From Tamarix chinensis (lineage: Eukaryota; Streptophyta; Magnoliopsida; Caryophyllales; Tamaricaceae): DNA of 64,000 nt. Below the pieces are notes generated by a model that did not search any database, had not been told where the DNA came from, and saw nothing but the letters and a program-made list of their open reading frames with translations. Position 1 is the stretch's first letter. Each line of letters starts with the position of its first letter. Position numbers and translations under genes: made by a program. The stretch lies in the NCBI GenBank assembly GCA_030549775.1, contig CM060177.1, positions 89,170,236 to 89,234,235 of the forward strand, given 5' to 3'. Below are positions 24,414-35,883 of this stretch, piece by piece.

Positions 24414-24943
24414 CAGGCAATAAAATCATGGTTGTGGTTGCGGTATCGGTGCATTGTGAATGATAAATTACGTGTCGCTGTTGTCGCATCTTGAATTTTT
24501 TATTTTTATTTTACCATATACTATAATTATTATTTATTGATCATTTGAATATAAATATTCAATAAAATAGTGTTTTATATTATATTAGAAGTATTTAAGT
24601 TAGTCATTATATGCTAAATTGTCCTAATAACCTAAATTTGCCTTAGATTAAAAAGACATGTTATTTAGTAGTACATGTAAAGGTAATAAATAGTAATACT
24701 TTATTATAATTTAATAGTAACTTGGTCTAAGGTATATGTAGTAAATAAAGAGGAAAAAATATCATGCATGATTTTTTAGAAGATTTAATAATTATTAATA
24801 AATTGCCGATTTATTTGATTTATCGGCTGATAAATGTAAAAATTTAAAACTGTAGCGTATCGATAATTTTGCATTGCCGGTGACCCTAAACATCACTAAA
24901 TAGCGGCTGCTATGCTATAGCACCATTGCTATTTAAATATATG
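24414..24943 (+). mobile_element. MITE of the CATACAAT/CGATAT family, copy 1
   Basis: Left end CAGGCAATAAAATC followed by a GTTGCGGTATCGG-like segment; right end TATTTAAATATATG. Flanking 8-mers GGTTGAAT (24406-24413) and GGTCAAAT (24944-24951) match at six of eight positions. It is longer (530 bp) and more decayed than the copy at 31851-32196. Confidence 0.6.
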
Positions 24944-26409
24944 GGTCAAATGTAATCCATGATATTATGATGTATGTTAAGGATGAAATAAATGATATGG
25001 TAAATAACACTTGTTTAAGATCTTAAGTGCTTAAAATATTTGTGTAAGGTTAAAATAGTTATTTGCCATGTCCTAGAATTTGTGTTCATGCTAAAGTGTT
25101 ATGAATTGTTGTGTTTCAGCCTTTTCATGAGAAAATAATTGTTACAAAATTTGTATTTAAATTGGATAATAATGTATCAATTAGGGTTAAGGGCATTTTG
25201 GTTATTGCGGATGAAATATATCTGAGTATGACTAATTGGACTAGGTTACTTTAGTGACTTTTAGTTGACCTTAGAGTTGATGTTTGACTTTCACGTTGAT
25301 TAGGGGTGTTCATTGTTCAATGGGTTGAATTAGCTGCGACTCTTGTAATTCAATGTATGAAAATAGGCTTATGGGTTAAGTGGGTTGGGTCAGTATTTTG
25401 TAAGAGTTTACATAGATTAACTCATAATGGATTATTAAATAAGGTAGGTTAGTATGGGTTAACCCATTGGTTATCATGGATTAGACATAATTATCTCCAC
25501 TATACCAAAATCATCACCATTAAAACCCTGTCTCAATAGGACCTTGGGTATACCCTTCCTATTTTGCCTCGACTCAACTTTGCCCAAGCTTTCCCTTCTT
25601 TGACCGGACTTCGCTTGGGCCCACCCACCCCAACTTGACTCCTAGACTCACAAGCCTACCCTGTTTTTATTCTTTAAGGCCTACCCTGCTTAGCTTAACC
25701 CATCCTAACTCACCCCAATTGAATCTGACATGGGCCTGCCTTGCCTCCAATCCTCTTGCTCGACTTGACCTCGTCAGGGCCCGCGTGTCATGACCTTACC
25801 CTGTCGAGACTTGCCCATCTTGACCCAACCTTGCTTTGTCAAGGAGGGCGAGCTTGCCCTATATTGAATCCTTAAGGCCTACCTAGTTCAGCCCTAATCC
25901 TCCTAACTCATCCGAATTTGACCCGATAGGCCTACCCTACCTTGACTCCTCACCTGACTAGGCTCCACTTGGGCCAGTCTGATCCTACCCAATTTTGCCC
26001 TTCCCCGTTGGCCATGACCCATAGGCTTGCCCACCTTGACCAAGCCAACTCTATCTTAATTGTTCAAGGCCTATGCTGCCCAACTTGCCTCCTTTTGGCT
26101 CACCCAAATCCTACCGGACATGAGCTTGCATTGCCACAACTTGCCCCGCATGGGCCCGCCCACTCTGACTCAACTTTGCCTGCCCTGACTTGATTCCTCC
26201 TCGGCTTGCTTGCCCCAAACCAACCCCATCTCGCTTTAATCCCTCTCATTCGTTAATCGACCTCATTCAGCTGTGACCCCACCCAGCCTTGACCGACCCT
26301 GGCCTGACTCCACTCAGCTTGAGCCCACCCACCTCTACACAACTCTGCCTGAGCTTACTAGCTTGCCCCAATTTGGCTCAACCTTAATTCTACCTGGGCT
26401 AGTCGGTGC

Positions 26410-26748
26410 CATACAATTAAATATCAGTCCCAATACGCAATATTGGCTAATATTTATCGGATTTTGGGTTAGTCGGTATGCGAAATTGGCGATATGAGAC
26501 GGTTTTAGAATTTTATATATTTATTAGCAATATTTCGGTTATTGGCTGATAATCGTCAATATTTTACCGATGTTTATTGATATTTTCTGATATTTATTAA
26601 TATTTGCTAATATTCGTGTTGAAAAAATTAAAAAATTACGTTGCGATAACCGCGATATATAAAATATCGTTCGCGATACCATGATACTGTAATATCGCTA
26701 CCGCGACCGCAATCGCAAACGCAACTGTGACCTCGATTTTATTGCTTG
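26410..26748 (-). mobile_element. MITE of the CATACAAT/CGATAT family, copy 2 (inverted)
   Basis: Begins CATACAATTAAATATC and ends GATTTTATTGCTTG, the reverse complement of the arrangement in copy 4. Flanks GTCGGTGC (26402-26409) and GTTGGCGC (26749-26756) match at six of eight. Inside, repeated CGATATTT-like units and a GCGACCGCAATCGC run identify the family. Confidence 0.7.
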
Positions 26749-27049
26749 GTTGGCGCCATCTTACCATAAATCATTCTGCCCGATTTCCATTTGAACTCAA
26801 CTTCATTGGGCCTTGGTAGTGATTGTCATTGTGGTCCCGATCCCACCCTGCAATATCATTTGAATACTTGTATAACTATAAATTAGTATCCAAATAACAC
26901 TACATTTGCCTTGTAATGAGAAACAAGACATGTGGTATTGAATCTCACACTTACCTCTTCTTTTTGTCCTATTTATGCATATGTTTGAAAGGAGATTAGG
27001 TCTTGACTTGGTATTGCATGAAGCTCCACAACCCTTTTTAGTGTAATTT

Positions 27050-27360
27050 GAGCTCTTAGAAGAAGGAAAAGAGGTTCCTTTTGCCCAGTGGTTAGCCCTT
27101 GTTGCTACTACTTACCTAGTATGGAGAGCAAGGAATGAAGTTGCTTTTGATTCTAAACATCTAGAATCTAGATACTAAGGGTTTAGTTGTATAGATTAAA
27201 AGTATTTGTATAGTGGTTTATATTTAGATGACCCTTTTGTAAATCTTAGGTTCTAGATCATAACTTTTGACTTGGTAGAGCTATTATTTTGTGGTATGCC
27301 TACTTTGTTTTTTATTTTCCTTTGTAGATTATGCAATATGTATATAATATATCTAAAATA
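27050..27360 (+). pseudogene. LINE 3' end fragment (RT zinc-binding region and tail)
   Basis: A + strand frame reads WLALVATTYLVWRARNEVAF near 27090-27150, matching the end of the zf-RVT region that closes plant L1-type ORF2 proteins. A stop follows, and AT-rich 3' UTR-like sequence continues to about 27360. The rest of the LINE is absent. It sits inside the hAT-like element, probably as a 5'-truncated insertion. Confidence 0.5.
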
Positions 27361-28000
27361 TATAGGGTAAGTGTAATTTAGTCAAATGAACTATTAGAGC
27401 AATTATTTATATGGGATGAGTTTTTAATATAACACACTCAAATTGTTATATACATATGTTAAATAAAAAAAAAAGTATATATATTAAATCTAACTCTTCT
27501 TAGTATTAAATAAATACTACTAACTATTAGTCACTTTTAAATTACTGTTAATTGATTATTTGTGAAGCTTATCTAAAATATTAAAGTTATTGCAATAAAT
27601 TATTATTATTATTATTTTATATTTATATAAATTTACGAAAAATTAAAACTATAACAATGATTTATTATCCATCCTGTAATCTTAGTGATGTACTAATTTA
27701 ATTAATATTAAAATTACTTACCTAATGATACAAAATTATTAATAATAAACTATTATTATGGTACATGTTCATATATTGACAATAAGTTAAAATTCTAACA
27801 ATTCTAAGTACTATTTTATACATTTATAATTTAATTAATTATTAATATAATAGCATTACCTGAAAAAAGGTAAGATAAGTAACAATATTTTGTAGTAAGT
27901 AACAAGTAGCAACACATCAGTACACTAATAGCTTAATATATTAATATTATTCTAAAAATTAATAAAAGGTAAATAGAATAAATTAATAACTTACGGTAGA
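27361..28000. other. AT-rich filler within the hAT-like element
   Basis: No gene. A short TTA microsatellite lies near 27600-27616. Confidence 0.35.
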
Positions 28001-28009
28001 GTAGATATT

Positions 28010-28480
28010 TTCAGGTCTTCAAAGTTGAAAACTTTGAGACTCCTAGCCGCAGCCTGCTAGCATTTTTGTCTTTAGTTCCAGACTTTAGAGTCCAGATCTC
28101 TCCTGTCCTTCCCTACCCAACAAGCAACGGCCTATTGCTGTGATGGTGAGCAATGCACTGTTAGCGAGCAAACACCACTGGGAGCTATGAGCAAACGATG
28201 ATGCTTTGAGATTGCTGGATAAGCTGCTCTGATAGTAGCCCACCAGTGGATCTAGTCTTAATTAGGGTTAGTATTTCTTTGCCTTTTTCTTTTTTTTTTT
28301 TAATTTTTATTTTTTTTATCTCTGATTTCTTTTCTATGCTCATATTTATAACCATTTTCAGTTTATTATGGTTATTTACTGCTGTTTGTGAATTATTGTC
28401 CTAATTCTGCTTGCTTTGTCTTCTACTTCTTCTCTTTTCTGTTTAATTTTACTTTCTTTAGCTTTCTTGTGTTAGACTTT
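28010..28480 (+). other. Leader-like sequence, origin unknown
   Basis: More balanced in base composition at 28010-28270, then a GT at about 28265 followed by a long T-rich stretch resembling an intron. It could be the 5' leader of a lost transposase or a captured host gene fragment. No coding frame longer than a few dozen codons is present. Confidence 0.25.
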
Positions 28481-28544
28481 ATGTTCGGTGATGGGGGTAG
28501 GGCATGCCATCGGAGGAATCTTGTTAGTAGCTTTTAGAGTGCTG

Positions 28545-28708
28545 ATATTTTGGCAAATTATTTGCGAAATTGCCCAAAATTCGATATTTCTGCGACATGC
28601 GTGCGAAAAATTTTCTTTGTCGGGTTTTGCCATTTTCATGCTGCAACTAATTCAAAAACTGCGAAATTACAGCCAATACGCAATTTGAAGCCACGATGTT
28701 ATTGTATG
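28545..28708 (+). mobile_element. MITE of the CATACAAT/CGATAT family, partial copy 3
   Basis: The right end GATGTTATTGTATG at 28695-28708 and the preceding AAACTGCGAAATTACAGCC and CAATACGCAATTT match the right half of copy 4. The left half and its target duplication could not be found. Confidence 0.55.
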
Positions 28709-30126
28709 GTCCAACCCCAACATTGCTTGGGCTTATTGTGCCGCTATCTTACTCCACCTAGGCCTATCTGACTCAACCCAACCTCACCCTAATTTGACCC
28801 AACCGATTGGGCTTACTCATTGCTAAATATGTTGAGCCAACTTTTCATAATTGAACTCTTCCCAACTCCCCTTGGTTCGACTTGTTGGGTCTTGACTCCT
28901 ATTGTATTGGCTAGGGCATGGCTGGCTTGTTTGAGTGTTGTTGTGATGGTGGTGGTAATTTAGAAGTGGTGTATGGATATTAAAAAGTGGTGGAGGAGGA
29001 GGTAGTAGTAAATCAATAAAAGAAAAAAGGGGTGATGGTGGTGGCAGTGGTGGTGAATCAGAGGGAACAAGAAAAAAGGAAAAAAGAGTGGTGGCAATGA
29101 TTGTGGTGGAAGGGGTAGTAAACTAGTAATAGGTTAATTTGTGTAACCCAAGAGTTATAATGGGTTGGGTTGAAAACTATGAATCTTTTACTTTAAATTG
29201 CTGTGGCCATGGGTGGCATGGTTTAAGGTATCATGGATTGAGTGGAACCATGACTACCCATTCAATCAATCCTAACCTTGATAGTTGACCTTATGGTTGA
29301 CTTTTGAATAAATTGAAATAATTGGTTAAAAAAGAATTGAAGTGATTTGAATTGGATATTTGTTCGGGCTATGGCGTGATGCTTAGCCTTATGCCTAGAT
29401 GGCTTCGAGTTGATGTGACCCTTCGGTCCTTTCGATTGGTTTGATATTTGATGATTGTTGTGACCCTCGTGGTCCTTTTGGATTGATTGGATAATTTGGT
29501 TGTTTAATTGTTGGGTGGACCTTGTGTTTGTTATTGATAATAAGTTAATTTTAAATAAAATACTAATTATTTAAAGAGAAAGACAACTTGAGGGATTCTT
29601 GTGCTTCAAGCTTAGGCTAATTGGACCTTTGGGTCAAATGACCTACCTTTTTCTTTATAGGTATTCCATACACCCTATAGAGAGTACGCATACTAAAGGA
29701 CATGGGAGCTGAGGTTTAGTATGGGTGGCTGTTATGTTGTATGGCTTCTTTAGTGAGCTTTTCCTTGATCCCCGACTATCATTGCCTTAGATTAAAATAT
29801 TGTATTTCACTCAAGATCTTAATTCACCTTTGATTGAAGCTCGACTTAGAAAACCATTTTGGTGCCTTTTGAATAATTGATTAGGGTTGACTTGATAAGT
29901 GTTTGGAAATGTTTGGTGTTATCAATAAATACTATGTTGAACTGTTTGGTGTAAACATTAAACACTTGTTTGTATTAAGGAACCTTATGGTTGGAGGATT
30001 ATCACTTTATAGTTTACTTTAATTCTATGTTGAATATAAGATCATATTTATCTTTAGTTGTTGATATTGCAAGTGATTGTGTGCTTTATGTGGGCATGCT
30101 ATTTCTTAGGACGTGTTGTGATTTAC

Positions 30127-30148
30127 TCAGTAAGACTCTTTGTACTGA
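30127..30148 (+). other. Inverted repeat in LTR copy C
   Basis: TCAGTA and TACTGA separated by 10 bases, the counterpart of the perfect hairpin in copy B. Confidence 0.5.
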
Positions 30149-30766
30149 TGGTTGTAGGTTTTGGTGGTAGCTTGAGCTGGGTCAGAGTGTTTAGGTTAAT
30201 CTAGTGTCTCTTGTTCTGGTTTTGGTTGTAGTTTTGTTTTTTTCTTCTTGTTCTCGTTTGGGACATTAAGTTTTGTAAAACTCTTTGCTTATTATGTTTA
30301 AATCTCCCCCTTCCGTTCTTGTTGGTTTCTGTTGATTTTAACCTCGACCTTGAATTAGGTTCTGACTACACTTAATAATTATGACTGAGTTGTTTTGGTT
30401 TTACAAATGGCATAGGTTACGTATTGGTCACACCTTTATCTGTATTGGTTGTGGCGTAACACCCAATATTTTGTATAATTGTTTCCGCTAACAAAATTTT
30501 TAAGTAGTCAATTTGGGGTGTTATAGATAAGTATTGAGAACTAGGTAAAGCTTGGGGAAGCAATTCTGCAATGTGGCAAAGTCAGCCTTGGTTCACTTTT
30601 CTCATTCTCTTTGTCGGTTATTTTTCAATGGGAGTGAGGAATTATGCTACAAACTATAACATGGTTTCTCTACGTTTATGTGGAGAATATTGTCCTTGTT
30701 GCAGCTTCTACCCTTCTTTTTTGGTATCATATTTATCATTTAACAAAATCAGTATCTGATACACAG

Positions 30767-30937
30767 ATACTATCAACGATAAAGGTGAGATCTTTGCCTT
30801 CAGCTCTTTCGGTTTGCAAGCATCTGACGTTGGAGTGTCGGCTCCTTGAATCTGAAATTCCTGGGCTATCAGTGTTGTTGGATAATTCACCTCTTGTGGA
30901 AACACTAGTTCTGGACTTATCCTGCGGCTCATCACAG
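30767..30937 (+). CDS. F-box/LRR/FBD protein, exon 2
   Basis: A 57-codon exon in phase 0, bounded by ACACAG at 30761-30766 and GTAATT at 30938. It encodes LRR-type sequence including SLPSALSVCKHLTLECRLL and LSVLLDNSPLVETLVLDL, the segment that normally precedes the FBD domain in this family. Choosing the acceptor at 30751-30752 instead would add 14 bases and break the frame, so 30766 is preferred. It lies 241 bases after the end of the intronic LTR. Confidence 0.8.
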
Positions 30938-31229
30938 GTAATTTTCTGATACCTTCTGTTACTTCCAACTTGTCCTGAGAACTTCAAGATCACAGTACTG
31001 CAAAAAATGGTCTACCTTTGTCATTCTTTAATCCTGCCCCTGAACAGGTGATGCTATCCGTCCCCAACTTCTGTTTTATCATGAAGCAGCTTTAAAACCT
31101 GAAACATTTTGACACTTACTTCTGAGACTATTTTCCCTCAAAGTGAGAAATCATAAGTCTTCAGACTATTTTCCCTCAAAGTGAGAAATCATACAGCTAG
31201 GTGAACTTCCCACCTTTACAAGAAAATCA

Positions 31230-31740
31230 CCTAGAAGCATCCATCTATGCACAAAATGGTTATTGTCAAGGAATTAGCTTTTGGGTCAACAATTAATCAG
31301 TACTTAAAAGCTAGAATTTGAATTAGCTTTTGAATCAACAATTAATTAGCATGATTTTGAATCAACAATTAATCAGCACTTAATAGCCAACATTTTAATT
31401 AGACTTTGAATCAGCATTTATTAGCCATTTTTTGTAACTGTACAAAAAAAAAAAAATGAAGAAGAGGGGATTGTTTTTTTGATTTGAGGCCTTATTACAA
31501 GCCTATTTATCTCCTAGTGTTTATGGAGTAGTTGTATATATATAGGTACTCTGTATACAACAGAAAACACATTCAATAAAATATACCTCTTTCCCTGAAT
31601 TATAGCCCTCAATTTTTTAGTCTTGATTTCTTGATTTTCTTGCCACCTAGATTTTTAGCCCAGGTCTTTTGTTTCCAAGGTTCTAGTTATTCTCGTAATA
31701 TTATGTTCTTGAATTCATGATGTCTTCCAAGAAATTAGAA
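31230..31740 (+). mobile_element. Probable Copia LTR
   Basis: Contains a TATATATATAGG box near 31535, an AATAAAATA polyadenylation-like signal near 31575 and short direct repeats of GAATCAACAATTAATTAGCA at 31310-31420, and directly precedes Copia gag similarity. No clear TG...CA ends or primer-binding site were found, so boundaries are approximate. Confidence 0.45.
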
Positions 31741-31756
31741 ATCTCATGTTTTGTTT

Positions 31757-34510
31757 CAGTGGGAAGAACTATACTTCCTAGAAATTTCAATCCCAATTAA
31801 TCGTCAAAGGAAAGGATCTCTGGGGGCATATAGACGGTACTACTACAGCCCATACAATAAAACCGCGGTTACGGTCGCGATTGCGGTTGCGGTCGCGGTG
31901 TCGCGGTATCGGGGTGTCGCGAATGATATTTTCTATATAGCGGTTGTCGCGGCGTGAATTTTTAATTATCTTACACAACAAATATCGGAAAATATCGGCC
32001 AATATCGGTAAATATCGGCCAATATCGGTCAATATCGGTAAAATATCGACCGATATCCGAAATTTCGCCGATATCGCGGCGATAAATGTGTGATTTTCTG
32101 TATCGGCCGCAATTTCGGAATTTCGCGTCGCGGCTGACCCGAAAACCGCGAAATTGCGGCCGATACGCAATTGCGGTACCGATATTTGATTGTATGCTAC
32201 AGCCCCTGACAATGAGAAAGGAAAGGAGAAATATGCTAAATGGGAGATTAAAGATGCATTGTTAATGTCTTAGATTCTTGGATCAGTTTGGGTTTGAGAC
32301 TATTGGACCCAGATCCAGATCGTGACCCATTTAGATATATATGGACCCAGACTCGATTCACCTATGCCCACTAAATATGAGGCAGGTCTAGCGGGTCTGA
32401 GTTAGGTCCAAGACCTATTGCCATCCTTAATTGCAAGTCATCTTGAACTGTTGTCCATATAGCATCACTGTTGGAATGTGGAAATATTTAAATTAAGCTT
32501 ATCATTAGAACAACATAGCTCAACGCGTTGAACTCAAATTTGATCCAGGGAAGTCTTTCTATTAGTGAATTTTATTCCACTTTTGACGCTACTTGGATTG
32601 GTTACACTGATAGTTGATGCATGTGTTCCTGAAACCAGTGAGATTGATGTGCAATCTGTCCATAAAACCAGTTATAGAGATTAGTTCCTCATGAAATTGC
32701 ATTATGCTTTTGGGCCAACTCAACTTGCTTGTGCGATCTTCCTGAAGAACAACGTATGCGCACACAAGCAGCCATGGAAAGATGAGCTGCGGCTTTGGCA
32801 CCTATTTCGGTTGCCTATGCAACCCAAGTGAAACACAAAAGTAGGCATATGAGTGACGTTTAGTGTTACAATTGCAAAAGGTTTGGTCACATGGCATCTT
32901 CTTGTACCAAAAAAATTTGCAACTATTGTAAGAAACCTAGACATATTATCAAAGAATGTTCCATTTTTCCTCTTAAGAAGATAGAGACTGCTTTCAATGT
33001 GGGTTGGTTCTACCGGTGGTTTTGCTATTCAACTACCTACTCTTACCCTTGTAATGGCACAACATATGACAACTTTGGCATTCTTTGCTTTTGGAATATC
33101 ATGTAATGCTTTTTCTACGATGGAATCTTGATATTTTGATTCTGGGGCCTCTAATCACATGATCCACTCAGTAAATCCCGCTTTTCAAATTCAAAAAATA
33201 TGATGGCAAGATGAGGATTTATACCGCTAGTGGAGACTCTTTGCCTATCATGGCCGTTGGTGATTCTTCTCCATCTTTGAATAATGTCCTAGTGTCTCCT
33301 GTGTTATCAACGAACCTTATTTCAGTAGGTTATTTGGTTGACTATATTGTTCAATTTTTTTCTATTTGTTGTGTTGTGTAAGATCAAGCATCTGGGAGGA
33401 TGATCGGGAAGGGGCCTAAAGTGGGACATTTGTTTCGTTTTCTCCTTCCTCCAAAACTAATATCATTATCCTCTGTCTGTCCTAATATTAGTATCCAATA
33501 TTGCAAGCTTTTTTCCAGCTTTGATAGATAGTAAAGTATGGCATAAATGTCTAGGGTATCCAAATCCTAATGTACTTCATACTTTATTCAAATTTGGGTT
33601 TCTTGGCAATAAAAATTCTGTCTCTTGATTCTGTTCATTTTGATTGTGACACTTGTAAAATTGGCAAAAGTAAGGTTCTTTCATTTCCTTGTGTGACACA
33701 ATGTTTTGATCTTATATATAGTGATGTTTGGGGTATTGCACCAAGAATTTCTCATGAACATTTTAAATATTTTGTCAAATTCATCAATGACTATAGTTGT
33801 TTCACTTGGATTTATTTTCCTCGATCAAAAAATGAGGTGTATTATGTTTTTGAAACATTTCTCTCTCTCACAGATACCCAATTTTCTGCAAAAATTAAAA
33901 TCTTTGATTTGATTCAGGAGGGGAATACATGCCATCAGGTTTTCAAACTTTTCTTTAAGAGAGTGGCATTTTAACTCAGCGTTCTTGCTCCTATACTCAA
34001 TAAAATGGGGTAGCTGAGTGGAAAAATCATATGTTGCGAGAACTCTGTAACTTGAAACTTCTGTCTCTTGTCCATTTTGGTGTGATGCATTGTCAACTGT
34101 TGTGCATTTAATTAATCAACTTCCTTCCCCTACCTTATATAATGATTCTTTCTTTGTTCGACTTTTTGGTTTTCCTCTGAATTACTCCTCTTTCCATGTT
34201 TTTGGATTGTTTGTGTTATGTTCTTCTTCCTCATGAGAGGACAAAACTTACTACTCAATCAACCAAGTTTATCTTCTTTGGATATGAAGAAAATCACAAG
34301 GGATATATTTGTTATGATTCTCCTTCCCCACTTCTACCTCTTTGCAATTGCCTTCAATGTCTATTCTTCCTTATTTTTCTAATCACTTTTTTTTTACTTG
34401 CTGACCCTCCTGCCCTCCTAAAACCCTCACAACCACCTAGACAACCCCCCACCATGTTGCCAACCCCAATTGCCCTACCCGTACCCGTCCGAGACATCAC
34501 CAACCCCTAG
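31757..34510 (+). pseudogene. Ty1/Copia gag-protease-integrase relic
   Basis: In order, across several frames: gag similarity from about 31757 (resumed after the MITE with EKYAKWEIKDALLMS), SLSISEFYSTF near 32560, two zinc knuckles CYNCKRFGHMASSC and CNYCKKPRHIIKEC at about 32860-32960, a protease-like FDSGASNHM near 33137, a GAG-pre-integrase WHKCLGYPN near 33540, an integrase core with IYSDVWG and FKYFVKFINDYSCFTWIYF at about 33715-33820, and [20 protein letters not shown] near 34222. Reverse transcriptase and RNase H, which should follow integrase in Copia, are missing. Many stops and shifts show long decay. It lies in intron 2 in sense orientation. Confidence 0.8.
31851..32196 (+). mobile_element. 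MITE of the CATACAAT/CGATAT family, copy 4 (best preserved)
   Basis: Begins CATACAATAAAACCGCGG and ends GATATTTGATTGTATG, an 8-base perfect terminal inverted repeat (CATACAAT/ATTGTATG) extended imperfectly. The 8-base target duplication CTACAGCC is perfect at 31843-31850 and 32197-32204. The left arm is a run of hexamer-like GCGGTC/GCGGTT units; the centre is about seven AATATCGG units spaced 10-12 bases. No coding capacity. It inserted into the gag of the Copia relic, so it is younger. The 8-base duplication suggests hAT-type mobilisation. Confidence 0.88.
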
Positions 34511-35880
34511 ACCACTCACAAAAACCCATACCTACACTCAACCACCTCTGCCACCATCTCTGCAGGCCATCACCCCCACTTTCCCAGCCCTAACGGGCCT
34601 TTGTGTCCCTTGTAGCCACTCTTATCACACTATTGTTGCCCCTCTTTCACACCCTACCGTCACCCCATCACTCCATCACTCTTACCTTTTAACACCTTAA
34701 ACCTACACTAGCGGCAAATGGTTACCTTGAGTGGTTTTAGGATCGCCGATCGGCCCCTTAGATTGGTTCGAGTCCTTTCCACTCTGTTGTGTCCTCACTC
34801 ATTTGCTTATCGAGAAACTTTGTAAGAGGCCATTCATTCTTGGATTGTTCTAAGTCAGATGTTTAACTATGGAGTTCTCCAATAGTAGATTCTAAAAAGA
34901 AAGGCGTCCCTTGTTGGTATAGATAATTGTATTAATCCTTTTCACTCTCTATCATCTACTATATAATTTAGGGTATTACAACTACTTAGTGAGAGGTAAT
35001 TAGGGCGTTACATGCCCTCCACTGATCATATCACCACCCACACTTGTGCATGCATCCCGTCGAGGCACTGTAATCAGACACGCAGCTTGGATTGTAGTAT
35101 TTCGCACTACCTTGAGGTTGGATTATAGCATTTTGTACTGCCCTAAGGCCCTACCAATTGTATGCCTAGAAGGCTCCTCAATTGAAGGAAGTCTCTCCAA
35201 GCGAGCCTAGCAAGGTGGTTAGAATCGGAATTCTATGTAGAATTGATAGAGGTTAGAATCTAATCGTAGAATTAGATTATACAATCGTACAAATACCACA
35301 TAAATATGACCTAAAGATACTTGTGTGCAGCAAAATCTCATAATTGAAGTTGAAAAATACTAAAAAGATCATTCTTAAGGACTTATTTGGTCACTCGTTT
35401 AGTTGTAGCAAGTAACAAGTAACACAAATTATCGATAACATGCATACAAAAAATATGTTATATGGACTATTACCACAAAAGAAAATAAAAAGAATAATCA
35501 TGAACTAAATAGAAATTAGTAAATAAATGACATCACAAATTTAATATTTTATTTTTTACTTTACACAAAGCTTGAACTTTATGCCACAACTAATAATCAT
35601 ATTTGTAGAATTAATGAAATTGTTGATTCCTAGTCCCTCTAGCCCCCATTGCCTTTTGTCCCCCTCCCCTTCTCCTTTACTCTTAATCCTCCATTAAATT
35701 ACAACCATGATTCCTCCTAGTTTATTCAACTCATTAATTGATTAACCCTAATGGGTTTCAAATGCATGAATCATAAGAAGAATTGCTCTACAAAGAGGTC
35801 CTAAGCTCTAAATCAATCAAGAAGTGAAGACCCATCTTAGTTACAAAATTGAATTTAGAGGCTAAAATTCAAGACCTTAT
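34511..35880. other. Unassigned sequence after the Copia relic
   Basis: C-rich frames at 34196-34700 fade into non-coding sequence. From 34980 to 35250 there are short repeats around TAGTATTTCGCACTACC and TAGCATTTTGTACTGCC. No gene is recognised. Confidence 0.35.
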
Positions 35881-35883
35881 TAG

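Larger units (their letters stand above)
25301..29274 (+). mobile_element. hAT-like non-autonomous element, about 4 kb
   Basis: Begins TAGGGGTGTTCATTG and ends in CAATCAATCCTA, giving short imperfect inverted ends (TAGG/CCTA, followed by related TTGAATGGGT-type blocks). Flanking 8-mers ACGTTGAT (25293-25300) and ACCTTGAT (29275-29282) differ at one position, as expected for an 8-base hAT target duplication. Both arms are packed with GGGTT or AACCC motifs, and 25500-26400 is extremely rich in CCAACCC/TTGACCC. No transposase frame was found. The centre (26402-28708) holds two MITE pieces and a LINE tail. Orientation is arbitrary. Confidence 0.6.
22192..30525 (+). mobile_element. Long LTR (copy C) in intron 1, with nested insertions
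   Basis: Starts TGTAATACTCCGTTTCG and ends CAATTTGGGGTGTTATA, the family ends with a C-to-T change in the last dinucleotide region. Flanks GAAAA (22187-22191) and GATAA (30526-30530) match at four of five positions. The 3' part holds GTGGCGTAACACCCAAT, as in copy B, and a form of the conserved hairpin. A pyrimidine-rich block lies at 23090-23760. Subtracting the MITE at 24414-24943 and the hAT-like element at 25301-29274 leaves about 3.8 kb, so it is a solo LTR in sense orientation with the host gene. No gag or pol frame of its own is present. Confidence 0.75.
21033..30766 (+). other. Intron 1 of the F-box gene, enlarged by transposons
   Basis: GT at 21033 and AG at 30765-30766; phase 0 at both sides. 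About 8.3 kb of its 9.7 kb is the LTR at 22192-30525 and its nested insertions. The remaining 1.15 kb after exon 1 (21033-22191) and 0.24 kb before exon 2 show no gene and look like the original intron. Confidence 0.75.

Noticed and set aside
25942..26497. Proline/threonine/leucine-rich frames
   Set aside because: Produced by CCAACCC/TTGACCC-rich hAT-like sequence; no domain.
30571..30766. Open frame upstream of exon 2 as extra coding sequence
   Set aside because: The frame is open by chance; joining exon 1 to 30767 preserves phase and family similarity, while upstream residues show none.
31751..31957. Frame continuing from Copia gag into alanine/valine-rich sequence
   Set aside because: The repetitive part is translation of the MITE left arm, not a fused protein.
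33706..33912. Second frame over the Copia integrase
   Set aside because: Out-of-frame shadow of the integrase core frame.
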